The notes: a model not told the origin generated them from the sequence alone. A stretch of 64,000 nucleotides of DNA from Rickettsiales bacterium (GCA_021298605.1 JAJTDS010000001.1:1-64000); one strand, 5' to 3'; shown: positions 36,657 through 47,015, counted from the stretch's first letter. Numbers and translations: made by a program.

Positions 36657-37970
36657 ATGAAAATTACAATTATTGGTAGTGGTTATGTTGGCCTCGTTTC
36701 AGCGATTTGTTTAGCAAAAATAGGGCATGATGTTATCTCTGTTGATAATGATAAAGAAAAAATAGATAATTTAAATCATGGAATAGTTCCAATATTTGAA
36801 CCAAATTTAACAGAGCTTCTTTCTGAAGTAAAAGCTTTACAAAAAATTATTTTCACCACCAATATTAAGCAGGCAATTACTGATTGCAATGCAATATTTA
36901 TTGCGGTTGGAACTCCTCAAGGTCAAGATGGTAGTGCCGATTTAACTTTTATTTTTGAAGTAGTGAGGCAAATTGCTGTAAATTCACAAAAACCGCAAAT
37001 TATTATTACAAAATCTACTGTTCCCGCAGGAACAGGAGCTAAAATTGCACAACTTCTTGCAGATATGGCTCCAAATATTGAGTTTTCAACTGTTTCTAAT
37101 CCGGAATTTCTTAGAGAAGGCTTTGCTATTGATGATTTTATGTATCCAGAAAGAATTGTAATTGGTATTGACTCCCTAAAATCTAAGAAAATTATGCAAG
37201 AAATTTATCAATATTTTGGTGATGAAAAACTAATATTTACCGATATCGTTACTGCAGAGCTTGCAAAATATGCTTGCAATAGCTTTCTTGCAACAAAAAT
37301 TGCTTTTGTTAATCAAATGGCTGATTTGTGTGAAGCATTTAATGGTGATATTAAAAAATTAACACAAATAATGGGTTCAGATTCAAGAATTGGTGGTAAA
37401 TTTCTTAGTCCCGGTCCTGGTTTTGGAGGTTCTTGTTTTCCTAAAGATATCAAGGCAATAAGTAATTTTGCTAAGCAAGCGGATGTTGATTTATCGATTA
37501 TTGAAAATGTTATAACTGCTAATCAAGTAAGAATCAAAAAAATTGTTAAAAAAATTCTTGAAATCGTTCAAAAAAATAAGATAAAAAATTGTAAAATTGC
37601 TTTTATGGGTCTTGCATTTAAGGCAAATACTGATGATATTCGCTATTCTCCTGCAATTGCTATCATTGAAGAATTATTAAAAAATAATCAAGATATTAAA
37701 ATCACCGCTTCTGATCCACAGGCTGATAAAAATGCTGAAATATATTTTAGTAATAATGATAATGTTGAGATTTTTTCAGATCCTTATATTGCAATATTTG
37801 ATAGCGATATAATTATTATTGCAACTGAATGGAATGAATATAAAAAACTTGATTTTACAAAAATTAGAAATATTACTAATAAATTAAAAGTATTTGACTT
37901 AAGAAATATTCTTGACCCAATAAAAATAAGAGAAATGGGATTTGAATATTATGGTGTTGGAATATCTTAA
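36657..37970 (+). CDS. ugd: UDP-glucose 6-dehydrogenase
   Basis: Oxidises UDP-glucose to UDP-glucuronate with NAD for surface polysaccharides. The Rossmann motif GSGYVGLVSAICLA is at residues 7-20, STVPAGTG and VSNPEFLREG follow, and the catalytic Cys is C260 in GFGGSCFPKD. Length 437 is normal. No other polysaccharide gene is adjacent. The tRNA-Arg gene begins four bases after the stop. Confidence 0.96.
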   Translation: MKITIIGSGYVGLVSAICLAKIGHDVISVDNDKEKIDNLNHGIVPIFEPNLTELLSEVKALQKIIFTTNIKQAITDCNAIFIAVGTPQGQDGSADLTFIFEVVRQIAVNSQKPQIIITKSTVPAGTGAKIAQLLADMAPNIEFSTVSNPEFLREGFAIDDFMYPERIVIGIDSLKSKKIMQEIYQYFGDEKLIFTDIVTAELAKYACNSFLATKIAFVNQMADLCEAFNGDIKKLTQIMGSDSRIGGKFLSPGPGFGGSCFPKDIKAISNFAKQADVDLSIIENVITANQVRIKKIVKKILEIVQKNKIKNCKIAFMGLAFKANTDDIRYSPAIAIIEELLKNNQDIKITASDPQADKNAEIYFSNNDNVEIFSDPYIAIFDSDIIIIATEWNEYKKLDFTKIRNITNKLKVFDLRNILDPIKIREMGFEYYGVGIS

Positions 37971-37974
37971 ATTG

Positions 37975-38049
37975 GCTTTCGTAGCTCAGGGGATAGAGCG
38001 GTGGTTTCCTAAACCATGTGCGCATGTTCGAGTCATGCCGAAAGCACCA
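37975..38049 (+). tRNA. tRNA-Arg (anticodon CCT)
   Basis: The cloverleaf is complete: acceptor GCTTTCG pairs with CGAAAGC; D arm GCTC/GAGC; anticodon stem GTGGT/ACCAT with loop TTCCTAA, giving CCT, which reads AGG; T stem GCATG/CATGC with loop TTCGAGT. The CCA end is encoded at 38047-38049. It starts four bases after ugd and may share its transcript. Confidence 0.93.
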
Positions 38050-38191
38050 AATATTAGTAATTAGTTATTTTAGCCTTGAATAATATAATTCTTGATTTGC
38101 AAATTTTGTTAAAATTAAAAATCAACAAAAATATTAATCAAATTAAAATTATAAGCTTGCATTCAATCTCAAAAACTCAATAACCAAAACA

Positions 38192-40111
38192 TTGAAAATA
38201 TTAGAAAAAATTAACAATCCACAAGATTTAAAAGATCTTAATATAAAACAATTAAAAGATTTAGCGATTGAGTTAAGGGAAGAAACTATTAAAAATGTCT
38301 CTAAAACTGGTGGTCATTTAGGAGCAGGGCTTGGAGTTATTGAATTAACAGTTGCTCTTCATTATGTTTTTGATGCTCCAAATGATAAAATAATTTGGGA
38401 TGTTGGTCATCAAGCCTATCCGCATAAAATTCTTACTGAAAGAAAAAGTATGATTTCTACTATTCGTCAACCAAATGGGCTTTCTGGCTTTACGAGAAGG
38501 GCAGAAAGTAAATACGATCCTTTTGGTGCTGGTCATAGCTCAACCTCAATTTCTGCTGGTTTTGGTATTGAAGTTGCTAACCAACTTAAAAAACAATCAA
38601 ACTATACTGTTGCGGTAATAGGAGATGGTGCAATTAGTGCTGGTATGGCTTTTGAAGCAATGAATAATGCAGGAGATAAAAAAAACAAAAATAAGACTCG
38701 CTTTATTGTTATTCTTAACGATAATGATATGTCGATTGCTCCTCCTACTGGTGCAATGTCTAATTATTTGTCAAAATTAACATCCTCTAAAACCTATTTC
38801 AAGTTTCGTAATTTTTCTAAAAAAGTAACCGATAAAATTTCTAAAAAACTTCCAAAAACAATTGTTGATTTTCCTCGTAAGTTTGAAAAATCAATCAAAG
38901 AATGGTGGATGGGAGGAAATATTTTTGAAGAGCTAGGTTTTTACTATATTGGTGCTATTGATGGACATAATCTAGATTTGTTGGTTAATATTTTAAAAAA
39001 TATTAAATCTAATGATTTAAATAAGCCAATTTTAATTCACTGTATTACTGAAAAAGGTAAAGGATTTAATCAAGTAATGCCAAGCGAAGATAAATTACAT
39101 GCAGTGGCAAGATTTGATTTAAAAACAGGTTTGCAACAAAAGAAAATCACTGAATATGCTAGCTATTCTAAAATTTTTGGCACTCATTTAAATAACCTTG
39201 CTGATGTTGATAAATTAATAGTTGCAATAACTGCGGCGATGCCAAACGGCACAGGTCTTGATATTTTTGCAAAAAATCATTCTGATAATTTTTTTGATGT
39301 TGGAATTGCCGAGCAACATGCGGTAACTTTTGGAGCTGGTCTTGCGACTGAAGGTGTTAAGCCATTTGTTGCAATTTATTCAACTTTTTTGCAACGAGCT
39401 TATGATCAAATTATTCATGATGTTGCATTGCAGTCTCTACCAGTAAGGTTTATAATTGATAGGGCTGGTTTTGTTGGTGCGGATGGTCCTACTCATTGTG
39501 GAGCTTTCGATATTGCTTATCTAGTAAATTTACCAAATTTCATTCTAATGGCTCCATCAAGTGGGCAAGAGTTAATAAAAATGATAAATACCGCCAATAG
39601 TCTTAATGATAACCCTTCGGCAATAAGATTTCCAAGGGGCGAAGCAAAGGAAAATATTAATTTTAATGACAATGAAATTCTTGAAATTGGTAAAGCAAAA
39701 ATTCTGCAAAATTGTTTAGATGATTCTGCGGTTAAAGTTGCAATTATTGCCTTTGGCTCAATAATTGAGAATGCAATTTCTGCCTCTAAAATTCTTGAAG
39801 TAGAAAATAATCTTAAGCTTACAATTATCGATGCTCGCTTTGCAAAGCCAATTGATCAAGAGATGATTCTAAGAATTGCTAAATCTCATCAAAGTTTAAT
39901 TACCATAGAAGAAGGGGTAATTGGTGGCTTCGGTTCAGTAGTTTCTAAGCTTCTTGCTGATAATAAATATTTTGATAATGGAAAATTAAAATTCCGTTCA
40001 CTTTTTATGGCAGATAAATTTATTGAACAAAATGAAATACTGCAAATGCAGGAAGAGTCTGGTATTGGCATTAACTCAATAGTTGCAACCATTCGTGATT
40101 TATTGCAGTAG
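38192..40111 (+). CDS. dxs: 1-deoxy-D-xylulose-5-phosphate synthase
   Basis: Thiamine diphosphate enzyme joining pyruvate and glyceraldehyde 3-phosphate; product feeds MEP isoprenoids, pyridoxine and thiamine. GGHLGAGLGVIELTVALH, IIWDVGHQAYPHKIL, GDGAISAGMAFEAMNN (TPP motif) and DVGIAEQHAVTFGAGLA are diagnostic. Length 639 is normal. The start is TTG at 38192; there is no ATG before the conserved region (KINNPQDLK), and homologs begin at this point. A non-ATG start may keep expression low. Confidence 0.95.
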   Translation: MKILEKINNPQDLKDLNIKQLKDLAIELREETIKNVSKTGGHLGAGLGVIELTVALHYVFDAPNDKIIWDVGHQAYPHKILTERKSMISTIRQPNGLSGFTRRAESKYDPFGAGHSSTSISAGFGIEVANQLKKQSNYTVAVIGDGAISAGMAFEAMNNAGDKKNKNKTRFIVILNDNDMSIAPPTGAMSNYLSKLTSSKTYFKFRNFSKKVTDKISKKLPKTIVDFPRKFEKSIKEWWMGGNIFEELGFYYIGAIDGHNLDLLVNILKNIKSNDLNKPILIHCITEKGKGFNQVMPSEDKLHAVARFDLKTGLQQKKITEYASYSKIFGTHLNNLADVDKLIVAITAAMPNGTGLDIFAKNHSDNFFDVGIAEQHAVTFGAGLATEGVKPFVAIYSTFLQRAYDQIIHDVALQSLPVRFIIDRAGFVGADGPTHCGAFDIAYLVNLPNFILMAPSSGQELIKMINTANSLNDNPSAIRFPRGEAKENINFNDNEILEIGKAKILQNCLDDSAVKVAIIAFGSIIENAISASKILEVENNLKLTIIDARFAKPIDQEMILRIAKSHQSLITIEEGVIGGFGSVVSKLLADNKYFDNGKLKFRSLFMADKFIEQNEILQMQEESGIGINSIVATIRDLLQ

Positions 40112-40118
40112 AATATAA

Positions 40119-41756
40119 TTAGTAATTTTTATTTTTGTCTCTAAAAACAATTATGGTGGCAATGATTAGTAGGGATAAAATGAAAATTAAAAATGGTAAA
40201 TGTTGATATTTTTGATAAAGAGTTAAAAATTTTGCTTTAATGATTGGAGAGTCTATTTTTCCTTCTTCATTTAGATTTATTTTATTAATAATTTTACCAA
40301 ATGGGTCAATAATTGCACTAATACCAGTATTTGCAACCCTTGCAACCATTATGCCATTTTCTATGGCTCTAATTCTTGCAATAGCAAGATGTTGATATGG
40401 TCCAGAACTATTGCCAAACCAACTATCATTAGTTAAATGAGCAATAAAACTAGGCTTAAAATTATCTAATATATCATTAAAAAATATAATTTCGTAGCAA
40501 ATTAATGGGCGAAAAGATATATTATTTTCTAAATTAATGATTTTATTATCTCTTCCTGAGCTGAAATCCATCATTCCACCAGTTAATTTTTGAATAAATG
40601 GTATGAATTTCTGAAATGGTACAAATTCTCCAAATGGCACTAAATGATGCTTATCATATGTTGATAAATTTAACTTTTTGTTGATTGCAATAATACTGTT
40701 CCATAATTCTTTTATTTCATTATTTTGATCAAGGCTTATTCTTACTGCACCGCTAATTAGCGAGCCTTTTTCAGGAATTATTGGAGCTAGAAACTCAATA
40801 ATCTCTGAATTTGGATAAATTGGAAAGGGAATGGCTGTTTCTGGCCAAATTATTGCTGATAAATTAGGGTTTTGGTCCTCTTGACTTATTCTAATATGTT
40901 TAATTAAATTTTTCATCTTCTCATCTTCTATCCACTTATTTGTTTGTTTTATATTGCCCTGAACTAGCCTGATTTGTTGATTATAGTCGATCTCAACAAT
41001 TGATTTTTTATGAAAAACCCCGTAAATAAAACTTGTAATAATGATGGTGATTGCGATTATTGAAGCGGTAATGTTTTCTTTATGATTAAGGGCTATTTTT
41101 ATTGTATTATTTTTAAATTGTAGCGATAAAATTAACAAAGGCAAAGATGAAATCAATAAAACTGAGCAACTAAGCCCAAATGTTCCAAATATTGATGCTA
41201 TTTGTGAAAAATTTTCACTGGATATTAAGGAATAACCCAACATTTGCCAAGGAAATCTACCAATAATATAAAACCTTATTAATTCGCACAATAGCCATAA
41301 TATTGAAAAGATAAGATATTTGTAATATAGCGGAGGTTTTTTAGTTGAAAATCTTTTGATTTTATTGATGATTATATTGTAAAATAAGGTCATCAAGGCA
41401 AAATTAATTGCTAATATTGATGGTATAATTATTAAAGCAAATGGAATTAGCCAACCAAATTTTAGGGGATCAACCAACAGAGATATTGAAACCCAATAAA
41501 TTCCAGATAAGAAATATCCAAAACCATAAAAAAAACCTATTTTAAAGCTTTTTATATTGCTGTTGGAATTATTGATTAATAAGAAGAGGCTGGCAACCGA
41601 TATTATGATTGTGGGAAAGAAATCAATCGGGGCAAATGATATTGCTGATATTAGGCCGATTAAAAATGCTAAAAATAGTTTATTTTTTAAAATACTGACT
41701 TTAGTTAACAACTGGGATTGATGATTAGTTCTATTGTATCTGATCTCTATCTGCAT
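40119..41756 (-). CDS. lnt: Apolipoprotein N-acyltransferase
   Basis: Adds the third acyl chain to lipoproteins in the inner membrane. The N-terminal half has six or so membrane helices (residues about 27-230); the C-terminal nitrilase-like domain has the catalytic Glu in IIWPETAIPFP, the Lys in YDKHHLVPFGEFVPF and the Cys in RPLICYEIIF, and the protein ends in one more membrane helix. Length 545 is slightly long. It follows tsf with a 36-base gap. Confidence 0.95.
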   Translation of the reverse strand: MQIEIRYNRTNHQSQLLTKVSILKNKLFLAFLIGLISAISFAPIDFFPTIIISVASLFLLINNSNSNIKSFKIGFFYGFGYFLSGIYWVSISLLVDPLKFGWLIPFALIIIPSILAINFALMTLFYNIIINKIKRFSTKKPPLYYKYLIFSILWLLCELIRFYIIGRFPWQMLGYSLISSENFSQIASIFGTFGLSCSVLLISSLPLLILSLQFKNNTIKIALNHKENITASIIAITIIITSFIYGVFHKKSIVEIDYNQQIRLVQGNIKQTNKWIEDEKMKNLIKHIRISQEDQNPNLSAIIWPETAIPFPIYPNSEIIEFLAPIIPEKGSLISGAVRISLDQNNEIKELWNSIIAINKKLNLSTYDKHHLVPFGEFVPFQKFIPFIQKLTGGMMDFSSGRDNKIINLENNISFRPLICYEIIFFNDILDNFKPSFIAHLTNDSWFGNSSGPYQHLAIARIRAIENGIMVARVANTGISAIIDPFGKIINKINLNEEGKIDSPIIKAKFLTLYQKYQHLPFLIFILSLLIIATIIVFRDKNKNY

Positions 41757-41792
41757 TAATTTATTTTGATTAATACAGATAGAAAATATAGA

Positions 41793-42722
41793 TTAGGAGT
41801 TTATGTTGCCAGTGATTGAGGCTACTTCATTAGCGAAATCAAGTTCTTTTTTTTCAATTCCTTCGCCAAGAATGAATAACTTAAAGGCCGATATGTTAAC
41901 ATTTGCATTTTCTTGTTTAGCAAAGTTGTTGAGCAAATCTTTGATTTTTAATTTGTCGTCCATTACAAAATTCTGCTCTAGCAACACTACTTCTTCGTAA
42001 TATTTTTTTATTCTTCCTTCCATCATTTTTTCAATTATGCTTTCAGGTTTTCCAGAAGAGCGAGCTTGTTCTTTTAATATTTCGATTTCTCTTTGTAATT
42101 TTGACGGATCTACTGACTCAATAGAAAGTGTATCTGGTTTTGCGGCCGCGATATGCATTGCTATTTGTTTGCCAAGAGTTTCAATTTTATCTTTTTTGGC
42201 ATTAGATTCAAATGCGACTAAAACACCGATTTTACCCATTTTGTTAGGCACTACTGCATTGTGAATATAGCTTACTATTGTTCCTTGATTAACTTTTAAA
42301 GTAGCAAGCCTACGGATATTTATGTTTTCTCCAATAACTCCAATTTGATTTTTTAATTCTTCATCAATTGAGATATTGCCATTATTGTGCTTTGATGCTT
42401 TTAGCTCTTCAACATTTTCAAAGTTAATTGCTGATTTTGTGATATCGGCAACAAATTCTTGAAATTTTTGATTTCTTGCAACGAAATCGGTTTCGGAGTT
42501 TACTTCAACAATAGAGGCGTTGTTTTCTGTAGTTAAAACAGAAACCAAACCTTCAGATGTTATTCTTCCGCTTTTTTTAGAGGCTGATGATAGGCCCTTT
42601 TTTCTTAGCCAGTCGATTGATTTTTCAAAATCATTGTCATTGGCACCAAGGGCTTCTTTACAGTGAACTATTCCACAGCCAGTTGTTTCTCTAAGTTTTT
42701 TTATTAATGATAAGTCAGACAT
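41793..42722 (-). CDS. tsf: Translation elongation factor Ts
   Basis: Nucleotide exchange factor for EF-Tu. The N-terminal UBA-like segment LIKKLRETTGCGIVHCKEAL, the NSETDFVARN motif and MHIAAAKP are clear. Length 309 is normal. It follows rpsB after 24 bases in the standard rpsB-tsf order; the usual next gene (pyrH) is replaced by lnt. Confidence 0.97.
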   Translation of the reverse strand: MSDLSLIKKLRETTGCGIVHCKEALGANDNDFEKSIDWLRKKGLSSASKKSGRITSEGLVSVLTTENNASIVEVNSETDFVARNQKFQEFVADITKSAINFENVEELKASKHNNGNISIDEELKNQIGVIGENINIRRLATLKVNQGTIVSYIHNAVVPNKMGKIGVLVAFESNAKKDKIETLGKQIAMHIAAAKPDTLSIESVDPSKLQREIEILKEQARSSGKPESIIEKMMEGRIKKYYEEVVLLEQNFVMDDKLKIKDLLNNFAKQENANVNISAFKLFILGEGIEKKELDFANEVASITGNINS

Positions 42723-42746
42723 ATTTTGGTTATTTAATTAGATATT

Positions 42747-43718
42747 TTATTTTTTTGATTCAGGTTTTGCATTAGATTCTGTTGATTTTTTTGAATCGGT
42801 TGAGTTAACAGGTTTTTTTGTTGATGGTTTTTTGATCGATTTTTTTTCTGTTGATGCTTTTTCTTTGTTATCAGAGCCTGATTTTTTGCCTTTGAAAGTT
42901 CTAGGAGATTTATTTTCTGCCTTTTCTTTGTTGTTTTTTTCTGCTAGTGAGTCTTTTGCTTTTTCTATGTCTAACTCATCTTCATTTTCGAATTTTTTGA
43001 TGTCAAGACCAGATAAAGCCATACTTTCTTTTGTTCCAGCAATTGCTGCATCAGAGATTAAGCGACAATATAGATTGATTGATTTTGCAGAATCATCATT
43101 TCCAGGTATTGGGAAAGTTATTCCTTCAGGGTCAGAATTAGTATCAACAATTGCCATAATTGGCACTCCTAATTTTTTTGCTTCAGCAATAGCGAGAGCC
43201 TCTTTATGAGTATCGATGACGAATATTAGATCTGGGTAGCCACCCATATTTTTAATGCCACCAAGAGTTTGTTCTAGTTTTATTCTTTCTCTTTCAAGCA
43301 TTAATTTTTCTTTTTTATTTAGACCGACTTCATCATTTGAAAGCTGTTCTTCAATTTTTTTAAGAGTTTTAATTGATTGAGATACTGTTTTCCAGTTGGT
43401 AAGCATTCCACCAAGCCAACGAAAATTTACATAATATTGACCACATCTTTTTGCCGCTTCTGCAATTGGAGTGGAGCCTTGCTTTTTTGTTGAGATAAAT
43501 AAGATTCTGCCGTTATTTTTAGCGATATCTTTAATAACCATCATTGAACGATAGAGCATTTGAGCTGTTTTAGTTAGGTCGATGATGCTAACTCCGTTAC
43601 TACTGGTGTGAATATAGCGATTCATTTTTGGATTACGACGCATAGTTTTGTGACCAAAATGGACACCAGCTTCAAGAAGTTGTTTAATGGTAAATTGAGG
43701 TATTTCGATTTTTGACAT
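42747..43718 (-). CDS. rpsB: 30S ribosomal protein S2 with Lys/Ser-rich tail
   Basis: Ribosomal protein of the small subunit. LLEAGVHFGHKTMRRNPKM, FVNFRWLGGMLTNW-type sequence, PDLIFVIDTHKEALAIAEA and PIMAIVDTNSDPE are diagnostic. At 323 residues it is longer than E. coli S2 (241): the last 85 or so residues are an extension, first acidic and then rich in Lys, Ser and Thr. C-terminal extensions of S2 occur in other alphaproteobacteria. First gene of rpsB-tsf-lnt. Confidence 0.96.
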   Translation of the reverse strand: MSKIEIPQFTIKQLLEAGVHFGHKTMRRNPKMNRYIHTSSNGVSIIDLTKTAQMLYRSMMVIKDIAKNNGRILFISTKKQGSTPIAEAAKRCGQYYVNFRWLGGMLTNWKTVSQSIKTLKKIEEQLSNDEVGLNKKEKLMLERERIKLEQTLGGIKNMGGYPDLIFVIDTHKEALAIAEAKKLGVPIMAIVDTNSDPEGITFPIPGNDDSAKSINLYCRLISDAAIAGTKESMALSGLDIKKFENEDELDIEKAKDSLAEKNNKEKAENKSPRTFKGKKSGSDNKEKASTEKKSIKKPSTKKPVNSTDSKKSTESNAKPESKK

Positions 43719-44001
43719 TTTATAAAATTGTTTAATTGGTTAGTTACCAAATAAGAAAAAATTTGCAATTAACCTAGTTTGCAAACACCAAAATTCTAAA
43801 CATAATTGTAATTAAGGTTTAGTCTTCTTATTTGTGGACTCTTAAACGATAATTAGTTGAATAATTATCTTTATAATCAATATTGAAAGATGAATGCAGC
43901 AAAAGCTACAAAAATTTAAGCAAAATTAATTTTTGTGCAAACTAATATTTTTAGTAGCGGGGGCAATTTTGCAATTTTTTTTGACAAAATCAAGTAATTT
44001 T

Positions 44002-44226
44002 TTATAAAATTTTTTGATTGTTATTGATTTTTTCAAATTCACTTTGAATAAAGGGACAAATATTGGTTTTATTAAAAATATCAATTATGACTACTTCGTT
44101 TTTTTGTGTTATTTTGTCATGCGATAAAAACAGCATTATTATGACGATTGTTAATAGCATGATAAGAAAAATGATAATTTTATGTAAAATAAAAAAAGAG
44201 TTTTTATTTGTAAAATTAGCTTCCAT
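44002..44226 (-). CDS. Possible small membrane protein, unknown
   Basis: A 74-codon frame with an ATG start and one strong hydrophobic segment (about residues 13-33, FILHKIIIFLIMLLTIVIIM), then a polar tail with one Cys. It is divergent from the M48 protease gene and stands alone. I do not recognise it. In AT-rich DNA short hydrophobic frames can arise by chance, so the call is weak. Confidence 0.35.
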   Translation of the reverse strand: MEANFTNKNSFFILHKIIIFLIMLLTIVIIMLFLSHDKITQKNEVVIIDIFNKTNICPFIQSEFEKINNNQKIL

Positions 44227-44312
44227 TATTTATTAAAATTATTTAATTTTTTTGTTTAGTTTTAATTTTTATAGATATCTTAGTTAGTTATCTTTAATAA
44301 CTAAATTGCCAT

Positions 44313-45728
44313 TTGATGATAAAAAATATTCAAAAATTTAAGTTCAATATAATAATCAAATTTTTAAAATCAATTTTTATAATTTTGATTATTAATTTAT
44401 TTTTTTTAAATAGTTCGTTTGCTCAATTTAAAATAATTCGTGATGCAGAAATAGAAAAATCAATATTTGAGCTTGCATTGCCAATAATTGATGTGTCTGG
44501 AATTGATAAACAAGCAATAAACTTTTATATTGTAAATGATTCTACAATCAATGCTTTCGTTGCTGGTGGTCAAAATATATTTATAAATAGTGGTTTAATT
44601 ACAAAATTTAACAATCCTGAAACTTTAATTGGAGTTTTAGCTCATGAAATTGGGCATATATCTGCTGGTCATTTGGCAAGAAGTGGCGAAGAATTTGAAA
44701 AATCAAAAAATATGACAATATTAAGTTATTTGCTGGGAATAGGGGCAATGATTTCTGGCTCTGCTGATGCAGGAATGGCAATCATTTCTGGTGGTAGTGA
44801 TGTTTTTTTTAAGAACCAAATGAAATATACTCGTTGGCAAGAAGAAAGTGCTGATAAATTAGCGATGGATTATCTAAATAAAGCGAAAATAGATAGTGGT
44901 GGTTTGATAGAATTGTTGAAATATTTTTATCAAGAAAATTTAGGAGTAAAATCAATCATAAACGAATATTTACTTTCTCATCCTGTTAGTGAAAAAAGAA
45001 TTTCCGCAATTAGGAATTATCAACAAAATCACCAAATAAAAACTAAATCATTATCCAAAGAATTATTGAGCGATTTTTTAATGGCAAGAGCAAAGTTAAT
45101 TGCATTTAATGCTTCTGATATAGAGTTTTCCTTGCAACAGATTGAAAAATTTTTGCTAAAAAATCAACAAGATATTCCTGCTCAATATCAAAAAACGATT
45201 TTATTATATCGATTAGGTAGAATTGATGATAGTTTGAAGTTATTAGATAAAATAATTGATAAATGCCCAAATAATGGCTTCTTAATTGAATTTAAAGGTC
45301 AAATCTTGTTTGAAAATGGCAATATTATTGATGCAATAAAAAATTATCATTTAGCAATTAGAAAAATTGATAATAGATTTAATAATTTGATTAAAATATC
45401 TTTTGCAAATGCTTTATTGAAGGCTCAAGAGCAAGATAATTTCTTAATTGATGATTTCAATCATCTAGCCATTAAAAGGCTCAATGAAGCAAAAATTTAC
45501 GAAGCTTATAATCCCGCTTTATTTAAAAATCTTGCTATTTCTTATCAATATCAAAAAGATAAAGCTCGTTATCTATTTAATATAGGGCAATATTTTTTTC
45601 TTATTGAAAATTATAAAAAAGCAACAGAAACTTTAATTGAAGCTCAAAAAATGTTCCAAAAAGACACTATAGAATATAAGAAAATTAAATATTTGCTTAT
45701 CGAAATTGATAAAAATAATAAAAAATAG
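44313..45728 (+). CDS. Periplasmic M48 metalloprotease with TPRs (BepA-like)
   Basis: A 471-residue exported protein: signal peptide ending near NSSFAQ, then an M48 peptidase domain with the zinc site HEIGH (H111, E112, H115) in LAHEIGHISAGHLAR and the third ligand in the EESADKLAMDYL region, then helical TPR-like repeats in the C-terminal half (IPAQYQKTILLYRLGRIDDS and following). This is the layout of BepA/YfgC, which helps or removes stalled outer membrane proteins such as LptD. IIRDAEIE at the mature N-terminus is typical of alphaproteobacterial members. Confidence 0.9.
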   Translation: MMIKNIQKFKFNIIIKFLKSIFIILIINLFFLNSSFAQFKIIRDAEIEKSIFELALPIIDVSGIDKQAINFYIVNDSTINAFVAGGQNIFINSGLITKFNNPETLIGVLAHEIGHISAGHLARSGEEFEKSKNMTILSYLLGIGAMISGSADAGMAIISGGSDVFFKNQMKYTRWQEESADKLAMDYLNKAKIDSGGLIELLKYFYQENLGVKSIINEYLLSHPVSEKRISAIRNYQQNHQIKTKSLSKELLSDFLMARAKLIAFNASDIEFSLQQIEKFLLKNQQDIPAQYQKTILLYRLGRIDDSLKLLDKIIDKCPNNGFLIEFKGQILFENGNIIDAIKNYHLAIRKIDNRFNNLIKISFANALLKAQEQDNFLIDDFNHLAIKRLNEAKIYEAYNPALFKNLAISYQYQKDKARYLFNIGQYFFLIENYKKATETLIEAQKMFQKDTIEYKKIKYLLIEIDKNNKK

Positions 45729-45848
45729 AAACTGGGGATTATTTTTATTGATTGCATAAAAGAAATATATAACTTAATTGCAATTGCCTCAATAAATTTT
45801 TTATGTTTAAGATATATAAAATCAACAATCAATCAACTATTTATTAAT

Positions 45849-47015
45849 TTGCGAAAAATATATAATAAAAATAAATTATTAAGATATTTTCTATTAATTT
45901 TTTTTTCTTGCTTGGCTATAATTGATATTCAAGCAAATGATTTAAGTGAAATTAATATTGAAGGTTTTTACAGCGGTAATAAAGATGAGCTTGCTGGTAT
46001 TAGTTCTTTAATGTCCGCAACAGCAAATAACGATATTGAAGGAGTTGAATTTTTTCTTAAAAATAACTTAAATTTAATAAATTCTAAAAATATTGGAGGA
46101 GCAACCGCTTTACATATAGCATGTCGAGAGCAAAATCTTGAAATTGTTGAAATTTTGATAAAAAATAAAGCAAACATCAATTTGCAAGACAATGAGGGCT
46201 GGACTCCTTTAATGAGGGCAAGTCTTGCGGGTGATAAAGAAATAGTAAAATTATTGATTAAAAATGGTGCGGTAATAAACTATCAAAATAAGTTTTCTGA
46301 ATCTGCAATTTTTCATTCTGCGCAGGCTAATTGTGAAGAATGTTTTGAAATTATATTGAACGATAACTTGAAAATTAAAGAAATAGACTTTTCAAATATT
46401 AAAAAAAATATTTTAAGTGCAATTGAAACTGCTAAAAAAAGAGATAATCAAGAGATTATCTCTTTAGGAAGTTTATGGCTTGAAATGTTGTCAAAAAAAA
46501 TAAAAAATAAAGCAAAAAATAATAATTCCACTCAAAAGATAAAAGATTTACAAAAATTAAGAAAATTTAATATTAAAAATGATGATAGCCAATTCAATCA
46601 AAATCAACAAGATAAAGTCAGTCAAAAAAAAATCAAATTTAATTATCAAAATGAAGCAAATATTCCGCAAATAATAGAAAGATCAACTAATTATCCTGTG
46701 AGGTTTTTATATAAAGGCAATCGTGAAGATAAATCAAAGTTTAATTTTATTTTTAATGATGATGGTAATAATAAAAATTTATCTTATAAACTCAATTTAG
46801 ATTCTGCTCCTAAATCAAAGCAAATAAATCGCATTGAGATTTACAATAAAAAGAAAGCCACTAAGAATTTTGTAATTAAAAAAGATCTGAATAAAAAATA
46901 TCAATTAAAATCAACTCTCGACAATAAAGAAGATATTCTTAAAAAAAACAACCTAGATTCTGATATTATTATTAGCGAGCTTCCTGGTATTGTCGCAGAG
47001 AGCTATATCAAATAA
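45849..47015 (+). CDS. Exported ankyrin-repeat protein
   Basis: A 388-residue protein with a signal peptide (LLRYFLLIFFSCLAIIDIQA) and about four ankyrin repeats between residues 50 and 160, including GGATALHIACREQNLEIVEI and GWTPLMRASLAGDKEIVKLL. The C-terminal 200 residues are basic, Asn/Lys-rich and without recognised domains. The start is TTG 45849; I see no ATG in frame before the signal peptide, and the frame is open further upstream without a better start. Ankyrin proteins are frequent in host-associated Rickettsiales; here export by Sec is predicted, so a periplasmic or secreted role is inferred. Confidence 0.82.
   Translation: MRKIYNKNKLLRYFLLIFFSCLAIIDIQANDLSEINIEGFYSGNKDELAGISSLMSATANNDIEGVEFFLKNNLNLINSKNIGGATALHIACREQNLEIVEILIKNKANINLQDNEGWTPLMRASLAGDKEIVKLLIKNGAVINYQNKFSESAIFHSAQANCEECFEIILNDNLKIKEIDFSNIKKNILSAIETAKKRDNQEIISLGSLWLEMLSKKIKNKAKNNNSTQKIKDLQKLRKFNIKNDDSQFNQNQQDKVSQKKIKFNYQNEANIPQIIERSTNYPVRFLYKGNREDKSKFNFIFNDDGNNKNLSYKLNLDSAPKSKQINRIEIYNKKKATKNFVIKKDLNKKYQLKSTLDNKEDILKKNNLDSDIIISELPGIVAESYIK

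Noticed and set aside
42832-43209. 125-codon plus-strand frame opposite rpsB
   Set aside because: Lies wholly antisense to the conserved S2 gene; similar antisense frames over bioB (15057-15380) and pdxJ (19652-19993) were discarded for the same reason.
43981-44010. TTGACA followed by TATAAA on the plus strand
   Set aside because: It points into the antisense of a possible small gene and lies 300 bases from the M48 protease start; it may be chance in AT-rich DNA.
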